Assembly (NCBI GenBank): GCA_002337545.1
Contig: DDGE01000039.1
Coordinates: 114,280-162,437 of the forward strand
Direction: 5' to 3'
Origin: Phycisphaerales bacterium UBA1910
GTDB lineage: Bacteria > Planctomycetota > Phycisphaerae > Phycisphaerales > UBA1924
DNA length: 48,158 nucleotides
The notes under the pieces: model-generated
The model's input: the letters and a program-made list of their open reading frames with translations, nothing else
The model's database searches: none
Told to the model about the DNA's origin: nothing
Program-made: the position numbers and the translations under genes
In this document: piece after piece, positions 23,885 to 32,547 of the stretch
Layout of the letters: each line of letters opens with the position of its first letter
Numbering within the stretch: position 1 is the stretch's first letter

Positions 23885-25125
23885 TGCATTAGACACCGTG
23901 ATTCGGTTGCGATATCGCCGCATCACGTTGAAGCACCGACGCCAAGTGCGTCGCTTGCTTCCTATTGCCTTTGCCCAATACTTGGGCTTTGCAGCATCCA
24001 TCAACCTTCGATGTGCGGGATGTCACCATCCAGCTCATCGTCAGCTCGTTGCCACAGGCAGCTCCTCCGTTACGAGTTGCCGCTTGTCGCCACTATGCCG
24101 TCTGCTTACGACACCCTCTTGGGCCCCATTGCCCAAGAGGGTCACACCGACTGTCACGAGGACAATCCAGGTCGCTCCTTTCGTCGTTGCCTCCGTCTTC
24201 CGGCACCACCCGGAAGACCACAAACGGGTGCTGACTGCCTTGCCAACACACCGCACTGCTCACGCAGTCTTCTACTTGGAGCACACTCCCAGGCTCACGG
24301 ATCTCAGGTCGAGTTACCTACTCGAACCCCGCTGTCGTCACCAGCGGCACCGTGAGCCCTTCCCGATTTAGTCGCAGCTGTCATCCACTAGGTCACGTGG
24401 CTAGACGGGAGTTACCCGCCGGACCACCACCGCCGCACCGCTCGTCTCCGAGCAGTGGGTTCGCCTCTTCGAGAAGAGGTTTTCACCGGACCGAAGCAAG
24501 AAGCATCCGGTTACGTCCGGTGGCGGGTGTTCGCCGTGATGCGGTCTCCATCGAGACCCACACCACAATCTCGGCATCGTCTCCTAGTTGGCCTAACTCG
24601 CAAGCCCTACCGAATCCCTTCGCAGGGGCGGTGTTTCGGGCCTCTCATCGTTGAGCTATTCACGCTCCGGCTTGTTCATCACCGGATGCCCGAAGGGGGT
24701 AGACCCTCCGGCGTGGCCTGTTTCCAGGCTCACGGCTCCCGACGCGAGCCAGGTTGCACGGGGCGGTTGTACCGCAGCCCCTTGCCCCCTGGACGGGATT
24801 CTCACCCGCTTCCACTGCGACGGCCTCTCACTATCGAGAGGTCTGTCATCGTCGCCCTGGATCGGCGGAGTTCGCCATCGGGTAGAACATGAGGATTGGC
24901 AACGCTGGGTTGGTTTGACTCATGAGCCCCCGTCGAGCCGGACAAGCACCTCTCGATGCATCCGGCTCTACCTGGACACTCTATCGCGGTGACGAAACCG
25001 CTCCCTTTCATCGGCTGGTGAGGCCGACTCCCTGGGCAGAGTGTCTCGTGAAGCGGTGTCGGCATCGTTCCACGATGACCAACGACCATGAGACAAACAG
25101 TGTCTCACGCTCACACTATGCCTGA
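23885..25125 (-). ncRNA. Large structured RNA with group II intron domain V; possible circularly permuted group II intron
   Basis: About 1.2 kb on the minus strand without a credible gene. Domain V is at 24968-24935 (34 nt). The 5' side (25120-24970) has hairpins TGAGACA/TGTCTCA and a long stem GACACTCT/AGAGTGTC enclosing GTCGGC/GCCGAT. Downstream of domain V lies over 900 nt of dense structure: GCGGGTGAGAATCCCGT (24809-24793), like a domain I element of group IIC introns; CACCGGAC/GTCCGGTG; a multi-hairpin domain closed by GGCTCACGG/CCGTGAGCC; GTCTTCCGG/CCGGAAGAC; and a 12-bp stem at 24142-24113. Domain V normally lies near the 3' end of an intron, so having most of the RNA after it suggests circular permutation. 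No reverse transcriptase is encoded. Exact ends and splice sites are unresolved. Confidence 0.6.
24935..24968 (-). ncRNA. Group II intron domain V hairpin
   Basis: The 34-nt minus-strand hairpin starts GAGCCGGATGCATC, has a GAGA tetraloop, and ends GGTGCTTGTCCGGCTC. It has canonical domain V length, the lower stem GAGCCGGA/TCCGGCTC, the internal bulge and the GNRA cap. The catalytic AGC triad is present (positions 2-4, AGC). It is followed by GACGGGGGCTCATGAGTC, where a domain VI-like helix could form, though I could not fix its branch-point A. Confidence 0.8.
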
Positions 25126-25139
25126 ACATGACCGTTTAG

Positions 25140-25955
25140 TCAGCCCCTAGGCAGTCGATAAAGTCTGGCAATAGGAGCATCAAGGAGCTTCTCAATGCGT
25201 CGAAGGTGAGGGAACGCCTCGCCTGAGTCTAACCGCAGCTTGATTCGGTGATCAGGCGTGATTGCTCCGATGTGTGTCGCACTTTCGCTGTTTAGCGTTT
25301 GCACCACACTAGATTTCTTCCGAACGAGGACATCCACCGAGTTGATTCGATCAACGAACTCAATGCATCGGAGTCCACCATTGACATCCTCAAGCGCCAC
25401 AAGACCATGCCCTTCACACTCAAACCCCGAACGTCCATACCGCAGTCCTTCGATCTCGCCGCCATCGTCCTCGTTCGCTTGGCTTGTCACGATGGGCTCT
25501 GCCAGCGTCAACAAGAGCATGCTCAGTTCTTCCATTGATCGGCGGCTGTGCATTATGGAGCCAAGCTTCACCGTTTTAATGTCATCACCGTCTCGGTAGC
25601 GAAACCAGCCCTTCAAGCAGATCTTGCCTCTTCCTACCCACTTGATACCGACTGCCTCCAGCTGATCCCATGGTGTCACTTCCGAATCACTACCCACGGT
25701 GAAGCCATTGCCCAAGAGCTCTACAACCGGCTCATGCCTGATCTTCCAAACAAAGTAGAAGTACCAGGCGACCACCGCGGTGGTCGCAATCGCAAGAATC
25801 GCGAGCCCTGCTCCAACTCCAGAGTCGCCTTGCGAGAATGCACCGATGGCGAAGCCCCACCACGCCAGTGCAAAGGCCCCCATAAGAGCGAATCCAAACC
25901 ACACGACGAAAGAAACTCTTCCTCTATAGCTCGCACATTCGCTCGGACCGGACAT
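25140..25955 (-). CDS. Two-helix membrane protein with soluble C-terminus, last gene of BREX-like operon
   Basis: 271 aa from ATG 25955, chosen because AAGGAG lies 8 nt upstream; an ATG at 25976 has no site. Two hydrophobic segments, VSFVVWFGFALMGAFALAWW and GLAILAIATTAVVAWYFYFVW, are followed by a cytoplasmic beta-rich region (VVELLGNGFTVGSDSEVTPWDQLEAVGIKW) resembling PH-like membrane-associated domains. No known domain name is certain. It lies 43 bp after the SNF2 helicase on the same strand, so it may be part of the defence operon, for instance as a membrane-associated sensor or effector, or an unrelated passenger. Confidence 0.65.
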   Translation of the reverse strand: MSGPSECASYRGRVSFVVWFGFALMGAFALAWWGFAIGAFSQGDSGVGAGLAILAIATTAVVAWYFYFVWKIRHEPVVELLGNGFTVGSDSEVTPWDQLEAVGIKWVGRGKICLKGWFRYRDGDDIKTVKLGSIMHSRRSMEELSMLLLTLAEPIVTSQANEDDGGEIEGLRYGRSGFECEGHGLVALEDVNGGLRCIEFVDRINSVDVLVRKKSSVVQTLNSESATHIGAITPDHRIKLRLDSGEAFPHLRRIEKLLDAPIARLYRLPRG

Positions 25956-25998
25956 AGACTCAGCTCCTTCAGGCATTATCTGTCGTGTGATACCACTA

Positions 25999-28773
25999 TC
26001 AGTTCGTGCGGCTAATCTCGACCCAAGCTATTAGCTCGGATGTATGACCACCTGACACCTTCGCGATTCCCCTGTGATTGAGTTCTCGTTCGAGAAGGGG
26101 TTCGATGACCTCTTCCAGCAGCCGGGCCCTGTTGCTCTCAGTCATCACCCGATTCGTGGATGAAGCATGAAAAACATCGGCGTACTTTTTCTCCACAGTT
26201 GGTACACGATTACCATTGGAATCGACTGCGATCGGAACGAGATGGCTGGACAAATCTTCTGCGCGTCCAAGCGACTGCACGAACCACAATGTCAGGAGAG
26301 TGGCTTCATGCTCGCCTTTCATTTGAGCAACAGCACCAACATCTTCAGGCTGCAAACCCCTCCATCGTCGCAGTATTGAAACCAACTGAGGGTGATCAAC
26401 ACCAAGTAGTTCAACACTATCGTCTTGTTGTGCAAGATCTCGGTTCAACGTGTAAGCACGGCCTTCATACTCCGGCATACTCCGTATCTCAAAGAGGTCG
26501 TCGTCGAGATCTACCAGTTGCCCACCATCCTGTTTGACAGACGATTCGACAAATGCTCGCAGCCTGGCCTTGCTGCTATCAATGTCTGAGAGTGGCTCGT
26601 AATCATCGAGACTAAAGCCGTCTAGGTCTTGGAAGAGTTCAAAGACAACCTGCCGAGCCTCTGACGCATTCGACATAGCGGCTTCGAGCTCTTGTTGAGT
26701 ACGTTTGAGTTCCGGGTCCGACAGTGCATCACGATAGAGCTGGTCGTAGCTCAATCGATCAGAAAGTTGGCCCAGAATCTGAGCCTTAAGGTCTTCAGTG
26801 ACCTCTCCATGCTGATCGACCTTGCCGAGTGTCTTGGCAATTTCTGTGAGCTTGTCATTCAGTAGCAGGAAGATCCGCCCCTCAATCGTGTCGGACATGA
26901 CGAGGTTGTAGATCTGAGCGGTGTCCTGTTGGCCGTAGCGATGAATACGACCAATCCGCTGCTCTAAATCCATTGGATTCCAGGGGAGGTCGAAGTTGAA
27001 GAGGACACGAGAGAATTGGAGGTTGATACCCTCCCGACCGGCTGCGGTGCAAACCATGACGCGTGGGCCATCCGTCCGACGGAATTTCTTTTCCGCCGCC
27101 AGCTTTGACCCGTGGTCGCCACCACGAAGCACGACAACGCCTTGACCCGGGTAGGCACTCTCAATTTCCTTGGAGAGAAGATCCACGGTGGCAAGATACG
27201 TCGCGAAGATGACGACTTTCTCGTCTGGGTTCTGCTCCCACAACGCACCAAGCCCCCTGAGTAGCTTGTCGATCTTGGTCTCGCGGCCATGCGGAAATGC
27301 TGCGAGCAGCTCCGCAATGGTTTGGCGTTCCTCTGGAAGCGATAGGGCAACACAGACTGCGGCGAGGTCTTCACCCTCGGCTGTGGTGGCCTCCTCGCTT
27401 TCGGACGACGCGGCAAGAGCGAGCTGCTCCTCATCGAGCTTGCGGATGAGTCGGAGCTTCAGGTCGGCGAGTATTCGGTCGACTTCACCGCGCCCAGCAG
27501 GATCATCAGGAAGACCAGTCTCACGATGTATGAGCGAGCGGGCTTCGTTCAAGAGCTGAGTGTGGCCATCAATGTCTAGAGCCTGGTCCTTCAGGATTGC
27601 TTCGTGAATCGTCAACATGAGCTGACGCCGACGAAGTGTGCTTCGCACCGCCGCGAAGCTGGAAGCAGCGATCTTCTGGAAGATCGTCATCACGAAGCCG
27701 AGGGCGCGACCTTGATTCCCTTGCTGCTTCGCGAGGTCGAATCCATCCTGGAGGTACTCGCGGAGCTTGGCGTAGAACTCTCGCTCCGCATCAGACATCG
27801 TAAATGACTCTGTGTGCACCCATCGGCGGGCAAACAACGGCGAGCCGTCGGGCGTGCAAGCGTCGGCTTTCGTTCGTCGGAACACGACACTATTGAGGCG
27901 GTGCCGCTCCTCAACCATCTCTTCCGCATCAGCAAACAGAGTGGGATTGAGAAGCTGGATCAACATCCAGAAGCGATAATGGTCCCCTTGGTGCGGGGTC
28001 GCTGACAAGAGCAGAAGATCGCGGGCATGGTCACGCATCGCTTCGGCGAGCTTGTAGTTCTCTGTCTTCCGAACTTTGCCACCGCTCTTGTATGCAGAGA
28101 GGTGATGGGCTTCGTCGAAGACAACGAGGTCCCACTTTGGAGCCTCACGCAACCTCTTCACACGAGCTCTTCGCTTGAGCGTATCCACGCTCGCGATGAG
28201 TCGGTCGTGCTTGGCGAATGCGTTAGAGCGGCGGTCAGTCACGTCCCCCGAACTGCCGAACACCTCGAAGTCCAGGTTGAAGACTTCGTTGAGTTCTCGA
28301 TGCCAGTTGTTCACTAATCCTGCTGGAACAATCATCAACGCACGGTTGAGCTCACCTCGACTTGCGAGCTCTCGAAGCACAAGTGCCGTTTCGATGGTTT
28401 TTCCGAGGCCGACTTCGTCCGCGATCAAGTAGCGTCGTGGTGTAGCAGTCGCAATCCGATGCGTGAGAACGACCTGGTGCGGCAGGAGGTCAATGCGTGC
28501 GGCTGTCAATGCCGCCGCGTTGTCCATCAATGGAAGTGCGTGCGCCTCAACGTGCAGCCAGGCACGCCTCAAACGGTCCTCGCCGCCCTCAACACCTTCA
28601 AGGATGCGTTCCGCCCGACTCCGGGCAGGGGCAATCGCAGCGGCGTTCACACGCCGCTCGCCCGATGCGAAGAAGACCGCGAGATATCCATCTGAGCCAA
28701 CGGACGCGACCACACCCTCGCCAAAGTCGGCGTGTGCTACGCGGTCACCGAGTTTGAACGTGGTCTCTGGCAT
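25999..28773 (-). CDS. SNF2-family helicase of BREX-like system (BrxHII/DrmD-like)
   Basis: 924 aa from ATG 28773, which overlaps the preceding stop as TGATG; the frame extends 97 codons further but those overlap the upstream gene and look non-coding. A small N-terminal beta-barrel (KLGDRVAHADFGEGVVASV, 7-25) resembles a Tudor/UvrD-C-terminal fold. The SNF2 core has DEVGLGKT (119-126), VFDEAHH, LLLSATPHQGDHYRF, and QRIGRIHRYGQQDTAQIYNLV. A long C-terminal region follows. Double-strand DNA translocases of this class occur in BREX type 3 (BrxHII) and DISARM (DrmD). It is probably needed for invader sensing or remodelling with the methylase. Confidence 0.88.
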   Translation of the reverse strand: MPETTFKLGDRVAHADFGEGVVASVGSDGYLAVFFASGERRVNAAAIAPARSRAERILEGVEGGEDRLRRAWLHVEAHALPLMDNAAALTAARIDLLPHQVVLTHRIATATPRRYLIADEVGLGKTIETALVLRELASRGELNRALMIVPAGLVNNWHRELNEVFNLDFEVFGSSGDVTDRRSNAFAKHDRLIASVDTLKRRARVKRLREAPKWDLVVFDEAHHLSAYKSGGKVRKTENYKLAEAMRDHARDLLLLSATPHQGDHYRFWMLIQLLNPTLFADAEEMVEERHRLNSVVFRRTKADACTPDGSPLFARRWVHTESFTMSDAEREFYAKLREYLQDGFDLAKQQGNQGRALGFVMTIFQKIAASSFAAVRSTLRRRQLMLTIHEAILKDQALDIDGHTQLLNEARSLIHRETGLPDDPAGRGEVDRILADLKLRLIRKLDEEQLALAASSESEEATTAEGEDLAAVCVALSLPEERQTIAELLAAFPHGRETKIDKLLRGLGALWEQNPDEKVVIFATYLATVDLLSKEIESAYPGQGVVVLRGGDHGSKLAAEKKFRRTDGPRVMVCTAAGREGINLQFSRVLFNFDLPWNPMDLEQRIGRIHRYGQQDTAQIYNLVMSDTIEGRIFLLLNDKLTEIAKTLGKVDQHGEVTEDLKAQILGQLSDRLSYDQLYRDALSDPELKRTQQELEAAMSNASEARQVVFELFQDLDGFSLDDYEPLSDIDSSKARLRAFVESSVKQDGGQLVDLDDDLFEIRSMPEYEGRAYTLNRDLAQQDDSVELLGVDHPQLVSILRRWRGLQPEDVGAVAQMKGEHEATLLTLWFVQSLGRAEDLSSHLVPIAVDSNGNRVPTVEKKYADVFHASSTNRVMTESNRARLLEEVIEPLLERELNHRGIAKVSGGHTSELIAWVEISRTN

Positions 28774-29294
28774 CAACTGATCCTCGGGTGGTACAGGCCC
28801 GCCCAATGCTTGCCGTCGTAGTCCACACCTTTGTCTTGCGAGTTCATGATCCGCTCGATTTCGCTCTCCGCTCCGGACCAGAGCAGTCTTCCGATGTGAA
28901 GCTCCTTGGTTGGTGAATGAGTGTGCTTGTAGAAGTACTGCTCGCTTGCACCTCGCATCGAGATGCGGTTCCGGCCAGACGGCATCCACAGCACGAGGCA
29001 AGCAGAACTGTCGTAGAACTCCTGGAACGACATGATTACTCTGCGGAGATCGGTGAGGAGCCATTGTTCGGCATCGGGCCCGTTCAGGATGTCCAGCATG
29101 CCTTCGACTCCAGCAGCGACGACCGCATCACCGTTTGCAGCCGGAAGCTCGTCCGGCCACGCTTCGGACATTGCAAAGAGCTCTCGGATAGAGATGACCT
29201 TGTGTGGGTCCACAAGCTCAGAGAGCGTGTCGGGATCCCAGAGCATGCAGAAGCCACGTCGTGACCAACCGTGATTGAACCTCGTCTTGACCAT
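28773..29294 (-). CDS. Conserved small protein of BREX-like operon, unknown function
   Basis: 173 aa. ATG at 29294 overlaps the methylase stop and its TGA overlaps the SNF2 start (both TGATG), so translation of the three is coupled. Features: WSRRGFCMLWDPDTLSELV, WLLTDLRRVIMSFQEFYDSSACLVLWMPSGR, RGASEQYFYKHTHSPTKELHIGRLLWSGAESEIERIM and a C-terminal HWAGLYHPRIS. Aromatic-rich, soluble, no metal or nucleotide motif. I do not recognise a BREX or DISARM family, but the tight placement between methylase and helicase argues for a core subunit. Confidence 0.7.
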   Translation of the reverse strand: MVKTRFNHGWSRRGFCMLWDPDTLSELVDPHKVISIRELFAMSEAWPDELPAANGDAVVAAGVEGMLDILNGPDAEQWLLTDLRRVIMSFQEFYDSSACLVLWMPSGRNRISMRGASEQYFYKHTHSPTKELHIGRLLWSGAESEIERIMNSQDKGVDYDGKHWAGLYHPRIS

Positions 29295-32200
29295 CAGTCA
29301 TCCTCCCCGAGCATGTCGAAGAGCGTTAGTTCCTTGGCCTTCGGCTGGTTCTTCGCTTCCCACGCCTTGTAGAGCTGGGATGCGGTAATCGCCGCATTTC
29401 GAGTCGGCGAGTCTGCGCCGTGCGTCTTGAACCAGGTCAGGATCGCTCCGAGAGCCGGATGCGGTCGGAAGTTGGCGTTATTCAGCGTGTCGTTGGCGAC
29501 GATCCCGCTGTTCTCGAAGCACGCACCAATCAGGTACATCGCCTGGTCGTAATCGCTGGTCATCCCTCGACGCTGTTTACCAACCCAATCACGTGCGATG
29601 TCGAGCGGCGGCACCAGGTAGAAGACCTTCTTCTTCTCCGTGACCCATCCTCGCCCAACGAAGTCCGAAGGAGCACTGCCCGTTCCTCGCAGGAACTTCT
29701 GCATTTGGTCTCGCGGGAGCTCGCCTACCCCATCGAACAGTCGGAGCATCATTCGTGTGAATGGTTCGGCATTATGCGGCGGCGGTTCTTTGACTCCGCC
29801 TGCCTCTTCGTCGAGCAATTGGTTGATTCCGAGGAGAGCCTCAAGGACAGACATTGGGGTGTCGGGATTCTTGTAGACTTGGCCGTAGTGACGCGAGAAG
29901 TATTCGAGGGCTTTGCCCCTGCGAATCACCTGCAGGTCAGCCTCCGGGAGGCCCTCTTCTTGGTGATGCTCAAGCAACTCCCGAATCTCTCGAACGTCGG
30001 CGATGACATGCCGACGGAGCTTCGCCCACGAGATTCGGGAAGGCATTTCGTCTCGCTTCCTGCACACATGAATAATGTCGTACTCGATCTTCTGTGATCC
30101 GAACTGAGCGTTGTCACCCTTTGTCTCATCGCTTCGGATTGGAAACGTCGATACGAGGGCAAATCCCGCATCAAAGAGAGCCTCAAGCACATCGACCCAA
30201 GGCTCATCTTCACTGTGGTGAAACGTGAAGGCGAGTAGACCGCCCGCTTTGAGGACACGATGAGCTTCTGCATAGCAGGCAGTCAGTAGACGCTTGTAAT
30301 GCTGCGATGGCTCGTTGTGTCTCACGCCATTGGACACGCACTCCAGTGCCTTGGGCGTATCGTCCTTGCCAAATACTCCTGCCTCGCGCGTCACTGCGAG
30401 GCAGGCGCTCCATGCATAGAGGAAATCGGCCAGTTCGGAGTACTGGAGGAGGTCGCCGAACGGCGGGTCGGTTACGACCAAGTCCATCGACGCGTCGTCA
30501 TAAGGCAGCTCGGTTGATGAGCAGCACGAAATCCTCGAAGACGGTGCCATCGGATCCTGTGGAAACACCTTCACTGACTTCGTTGTGATAGCTCCTCGCA
30601 ACGCGGACGAGCCGCTTCCAAGCTGATCCGCCGCAACCAGCTCCCATGGATTAAGTTTCCACTCTGCTGCATCCTTGAGGGCCCCAATGACTGAACGCCA
30701 TGGGCCGTAACCAGTCGGGACGAACACGCCGACTTCTACGCTCATATCTTTCGGGTTGTAGTTTGGATTCGAAAGTGCCGGAGCGAAGTGATCTTTCGAC
30801 CGGTGCCAGAACGCCAGCATGTTCTGGTATCGGACGTACTGCTGCAATGCACTTGTTCCGTAGAGAACGGCATCTGTTGAGAGCTCCCCCCGCAGTGAAT
30901 CGAGTGACTTGGCGAAGAGAGAGTGAACGAGCAACTGTCTCGGGTTGAACAGGTGTCGCCACCTCGTGAACCCGTGCTTCGGCAGAGGATCCTTTACGTG
31001 AGTACGTTCTCCATACGGGATCGTCGTGTCGGGGTAGCACCCCTTCAAGTCACCTTGTGATCGCTCATCCCATTCGCGGAATGCGGCGTTCACTTGATCC
31101 GCGTTATCGACCGGCTGGTAGAACTTGCCTCCATAGGGCTCGCCCAAAGCATCGCATTCTGGGCAGTAGCATTGCTGAGCAACTACAGCAACGGGCCCAT
31201 TGTGGCCCGCAGTTTTGACACTGTCGAGGTAGTCATTCGCTTTGCCGCAAGCCGAACAAGAAAACTGCCCGTCCTTCGGTTTCGTGGCTGCATTTGTGGG
31301 CACTGGCTCTGGCCAGTCCGGAATGTCAAGCATGTCTGGTAGGGGCCCTCTCACCTCTACTAACTGGGCGTGGGTTGCTCGTGTGTTGTTCCACAGCAGC
31401 GTCGCGGCCACAGGTTCATCGACACTCCCTCCAAATGGAATGCCACCGTCCCCAACTCTTGGCTCACCGGCAAGCCAAGAGGGGTGGACAAGGAGTGACA
31501 AGGAGACCTTCTTGGAGACTGGCTTCGGAAGCACTCCCAGTTTGCACTCGTTACCGCAGCTAGGACACGTGACCGAACCCGGCTTGCCTGCCTGATTGAG
31601 CTGGGCCACCGCAAACGAGTCAGCATCAGTCGGGCAAAGCAATGGGATGCCCGGAGCCATGCGAGCATCTCTTTCCTCGATTTCAAACTGATGGTCGCAA
31701 GCTGAACACTGATAGCTCCACGCTCGCACCGACAGGGTCTTGCTTGCGAGGAGTGGTGACGACAGCACAGGCGTGCGATGCCTGCAACTACTGGTAGTAC
31801 ACTCGCCGTGCTTCGACCAAAACGCATAGATGACTTCTGGTCCTTCGTACCGGTAGTTGGAGCGGTCGCGTGGAGGTACTGAAGTCGGCACGAAATCGTC
31901 GGGCTTGACGTCGCCTGTTCGCACGTCAAGCCAACGCCCCGAATGACCACGAGGACAGGAGCAAGAGAAGAACGGAGCGACCTGCGGCCGAACGTCTGAT
32001 TCCAGATGCGAAAGCAACTGGTCAACTTCCTGCGGATCGACCTCGGCAAGCCTGTTCTTGACAACGAGCCATGACACAGGGTTTAGGTCATTGCCATACA
32101 TCTGCAACCCGAGCCGAGAGCCTTCAACCACAGTTGTGCCGCCACCCATGAATATGTCGGCCACGCGGAGTTGTTGGAGGGTGCCTGACGACTGGTGGTT

Positions 32201-32545
32201 GCCGTAGTAACGACTCCAGACCTGCTTCGCGGCTTCAGAAGAGTCGTCTGGAGCTCTGGTGGCCGCCGCCAACAGCATCGCCCTAAAAACACTGCTTCGT
32301 CGCCACGCCCACCATTTGGCAAGCTGATAAACGGGCTTCATCGCATTGCCTTCGATCGCAGCAATCCGATTGATGGGAATGATTGGGAAGTCAACTTCGA
32401 GGCAAGTCAGCGGACGATTCGGGTCAGAGAAGTCAACAGTCTCCAGGTCCCATGCCTTGCCTGCATTGACCGCAGCCGCGACTTCTCGCTCGATCCACTC
32501 AGCCTTGGTGAGGCCTTCGTCTTTCCATGGCTGTTCCTTTGCCAT
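29294..32545 (-). CDS. COG1743/DUF1156 adenine-specific DNA methylase with zinc ribbons (PglXI-like)
   Basis: 1083 aa. The DUF1156 N-terminus is clear: IPINRIAAIEGNAMKPVYQLAKWW (56-79). Motif I is ADIFMGGGTT (129-138) and the catalytic motif IV is TDPPFGDLLQ near 693. Between them are several CxxC pairs (SCSCPRGH, YQCSACDHQF, TCPSCGNECK, FSCSACGK, CYCPECDAL), the zinc-ribbon insertions typical of COG1743. It should methylate adenine in a short asymmetric host motif, marking self DNA. The DUF1156 methylase is the form I associate with type 3 BREX (PglXI). It follows pglZ after 2 bp, in one operon with the helicase. Confidence 0.9.
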   Translation of the reverse strand: MAKEQPWKDEGLTKAEWIEREVAAAVNAGKAWDLETVDFSDPNRPLTCLEVDFPIIPINRIAAIEGNAMKPVYQLAKWWAWRRSSVFRAMLLAAATRAPDDSSEAAKQVWSRYYGNHQSSGTLQQLRVADIFMGGGTTVVEGSRLGLQMYGNDLNPVSWLVVKNRLAEVDPQEVDQLLSHLESDVRPQVAPFFSCSCPRGHSGRWLDVRTGDVKPDDFVPTSVPPRDRSNYRYEGPEVIYAFWSKHGECTTSSCRHRTPVLSSPLLASKTLSVRAWSYQCSACDHQFEIEERDARMAPGIPLLCPTDADSFAVAQLNQAGKPGSVTCPSCGNECKLGVLPKPVSKKVSLSLLVHPSWLAGEPRVGDGGIPFGGSVDEPVAATLLWNNTRATHAQLVEVRGPLPDMLDIPDWPEPVPTNAATKPKDGQFSCSACGKANDYLDSVKTAGHNGPVAVVAQQCYCPECDALGEPYGGKFYQPVDNADQVNAAFREWDERSQGDLKGCYPDTTIPYGERTHVKDPLPKHGFTRWRHLFNPRQLLVHSLFAKSLDSLRGELSTDAVLYGTSALQQYVRYQNMLAFWHRSKDHFAPALSNPNYNPKDMSVEVGVFVPTGYGPWRSVIGALKDAAEWKLNPWELVAADQLGSGSSALRGAITTKSVKVFPQDPMAPSSRISCCSSTELPYDDASMDLVVTDPPFGDLLQYSELADFLYAWSACLAVTREAGVFGKDDTPKALECVSNGVRHNEPSQHYKRLLTACYAEAHRVLKAGGLLAFTFHHSEDEPWVDVLEALFDAGFALVSTFPIRSDETKGDNAQFGSQKIEYDIIHVCRKRDEMPSRISWAKLRRHVIADVREIRELLEHHQEEGLPEADLQVIRRGKALEYFSRHYGQVYKNPDTPMSVLEALLGINQLLDEEAGGVKEPPPHNAEPFTRMMLRLFDGVGELPRDQMQKFLRGTGSAPSDFVGRGWVTEKKKVFYLVPPLDIARDWVGKQRRGMTSDYDQAMYLIGACFENSGIVANDTLNNANFRPHPALGAILTWFKTHGADSPTRNAAITASQLYKAWEAKNQPKAKELTLFDMLGEDD

Positions 32546-32547
32546 GC

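Noticed and set aside
24790..24815. GGAAGCGGGTGAGAATCCCG resembling a cobalamin riboswitch core
   Set aside because: The expected downstream conserved box and a B12-related gene are missing, and the same motif fits a group II domain I element next to a domain V.
24825..24842. GTGAG at 24831 as the 5' splice site of the intron
   Set aside because: It lies inside a local CCTCTC-GATAGT-GAGAGG hairpin, so the assignment is not safe; splice sites left unresolved.
23856..24992. Several overlapping plus-strand open frames of 90-170 codons in the 23.9-25.0 kb region
   Set aside because: They have no ribosome sites or recognisable domains and lie opposite a dense set of perfect hairpins and a domain V on the minus strand; open frames here follow from high GC.
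28774..29064. 97-codon N-terminal extension of the SNF2 helicase
   Set aside because: It overlaps the upstream 173-aa gene in another frame; the TGATG junction and Tudor-like domain start support ATG 28773.
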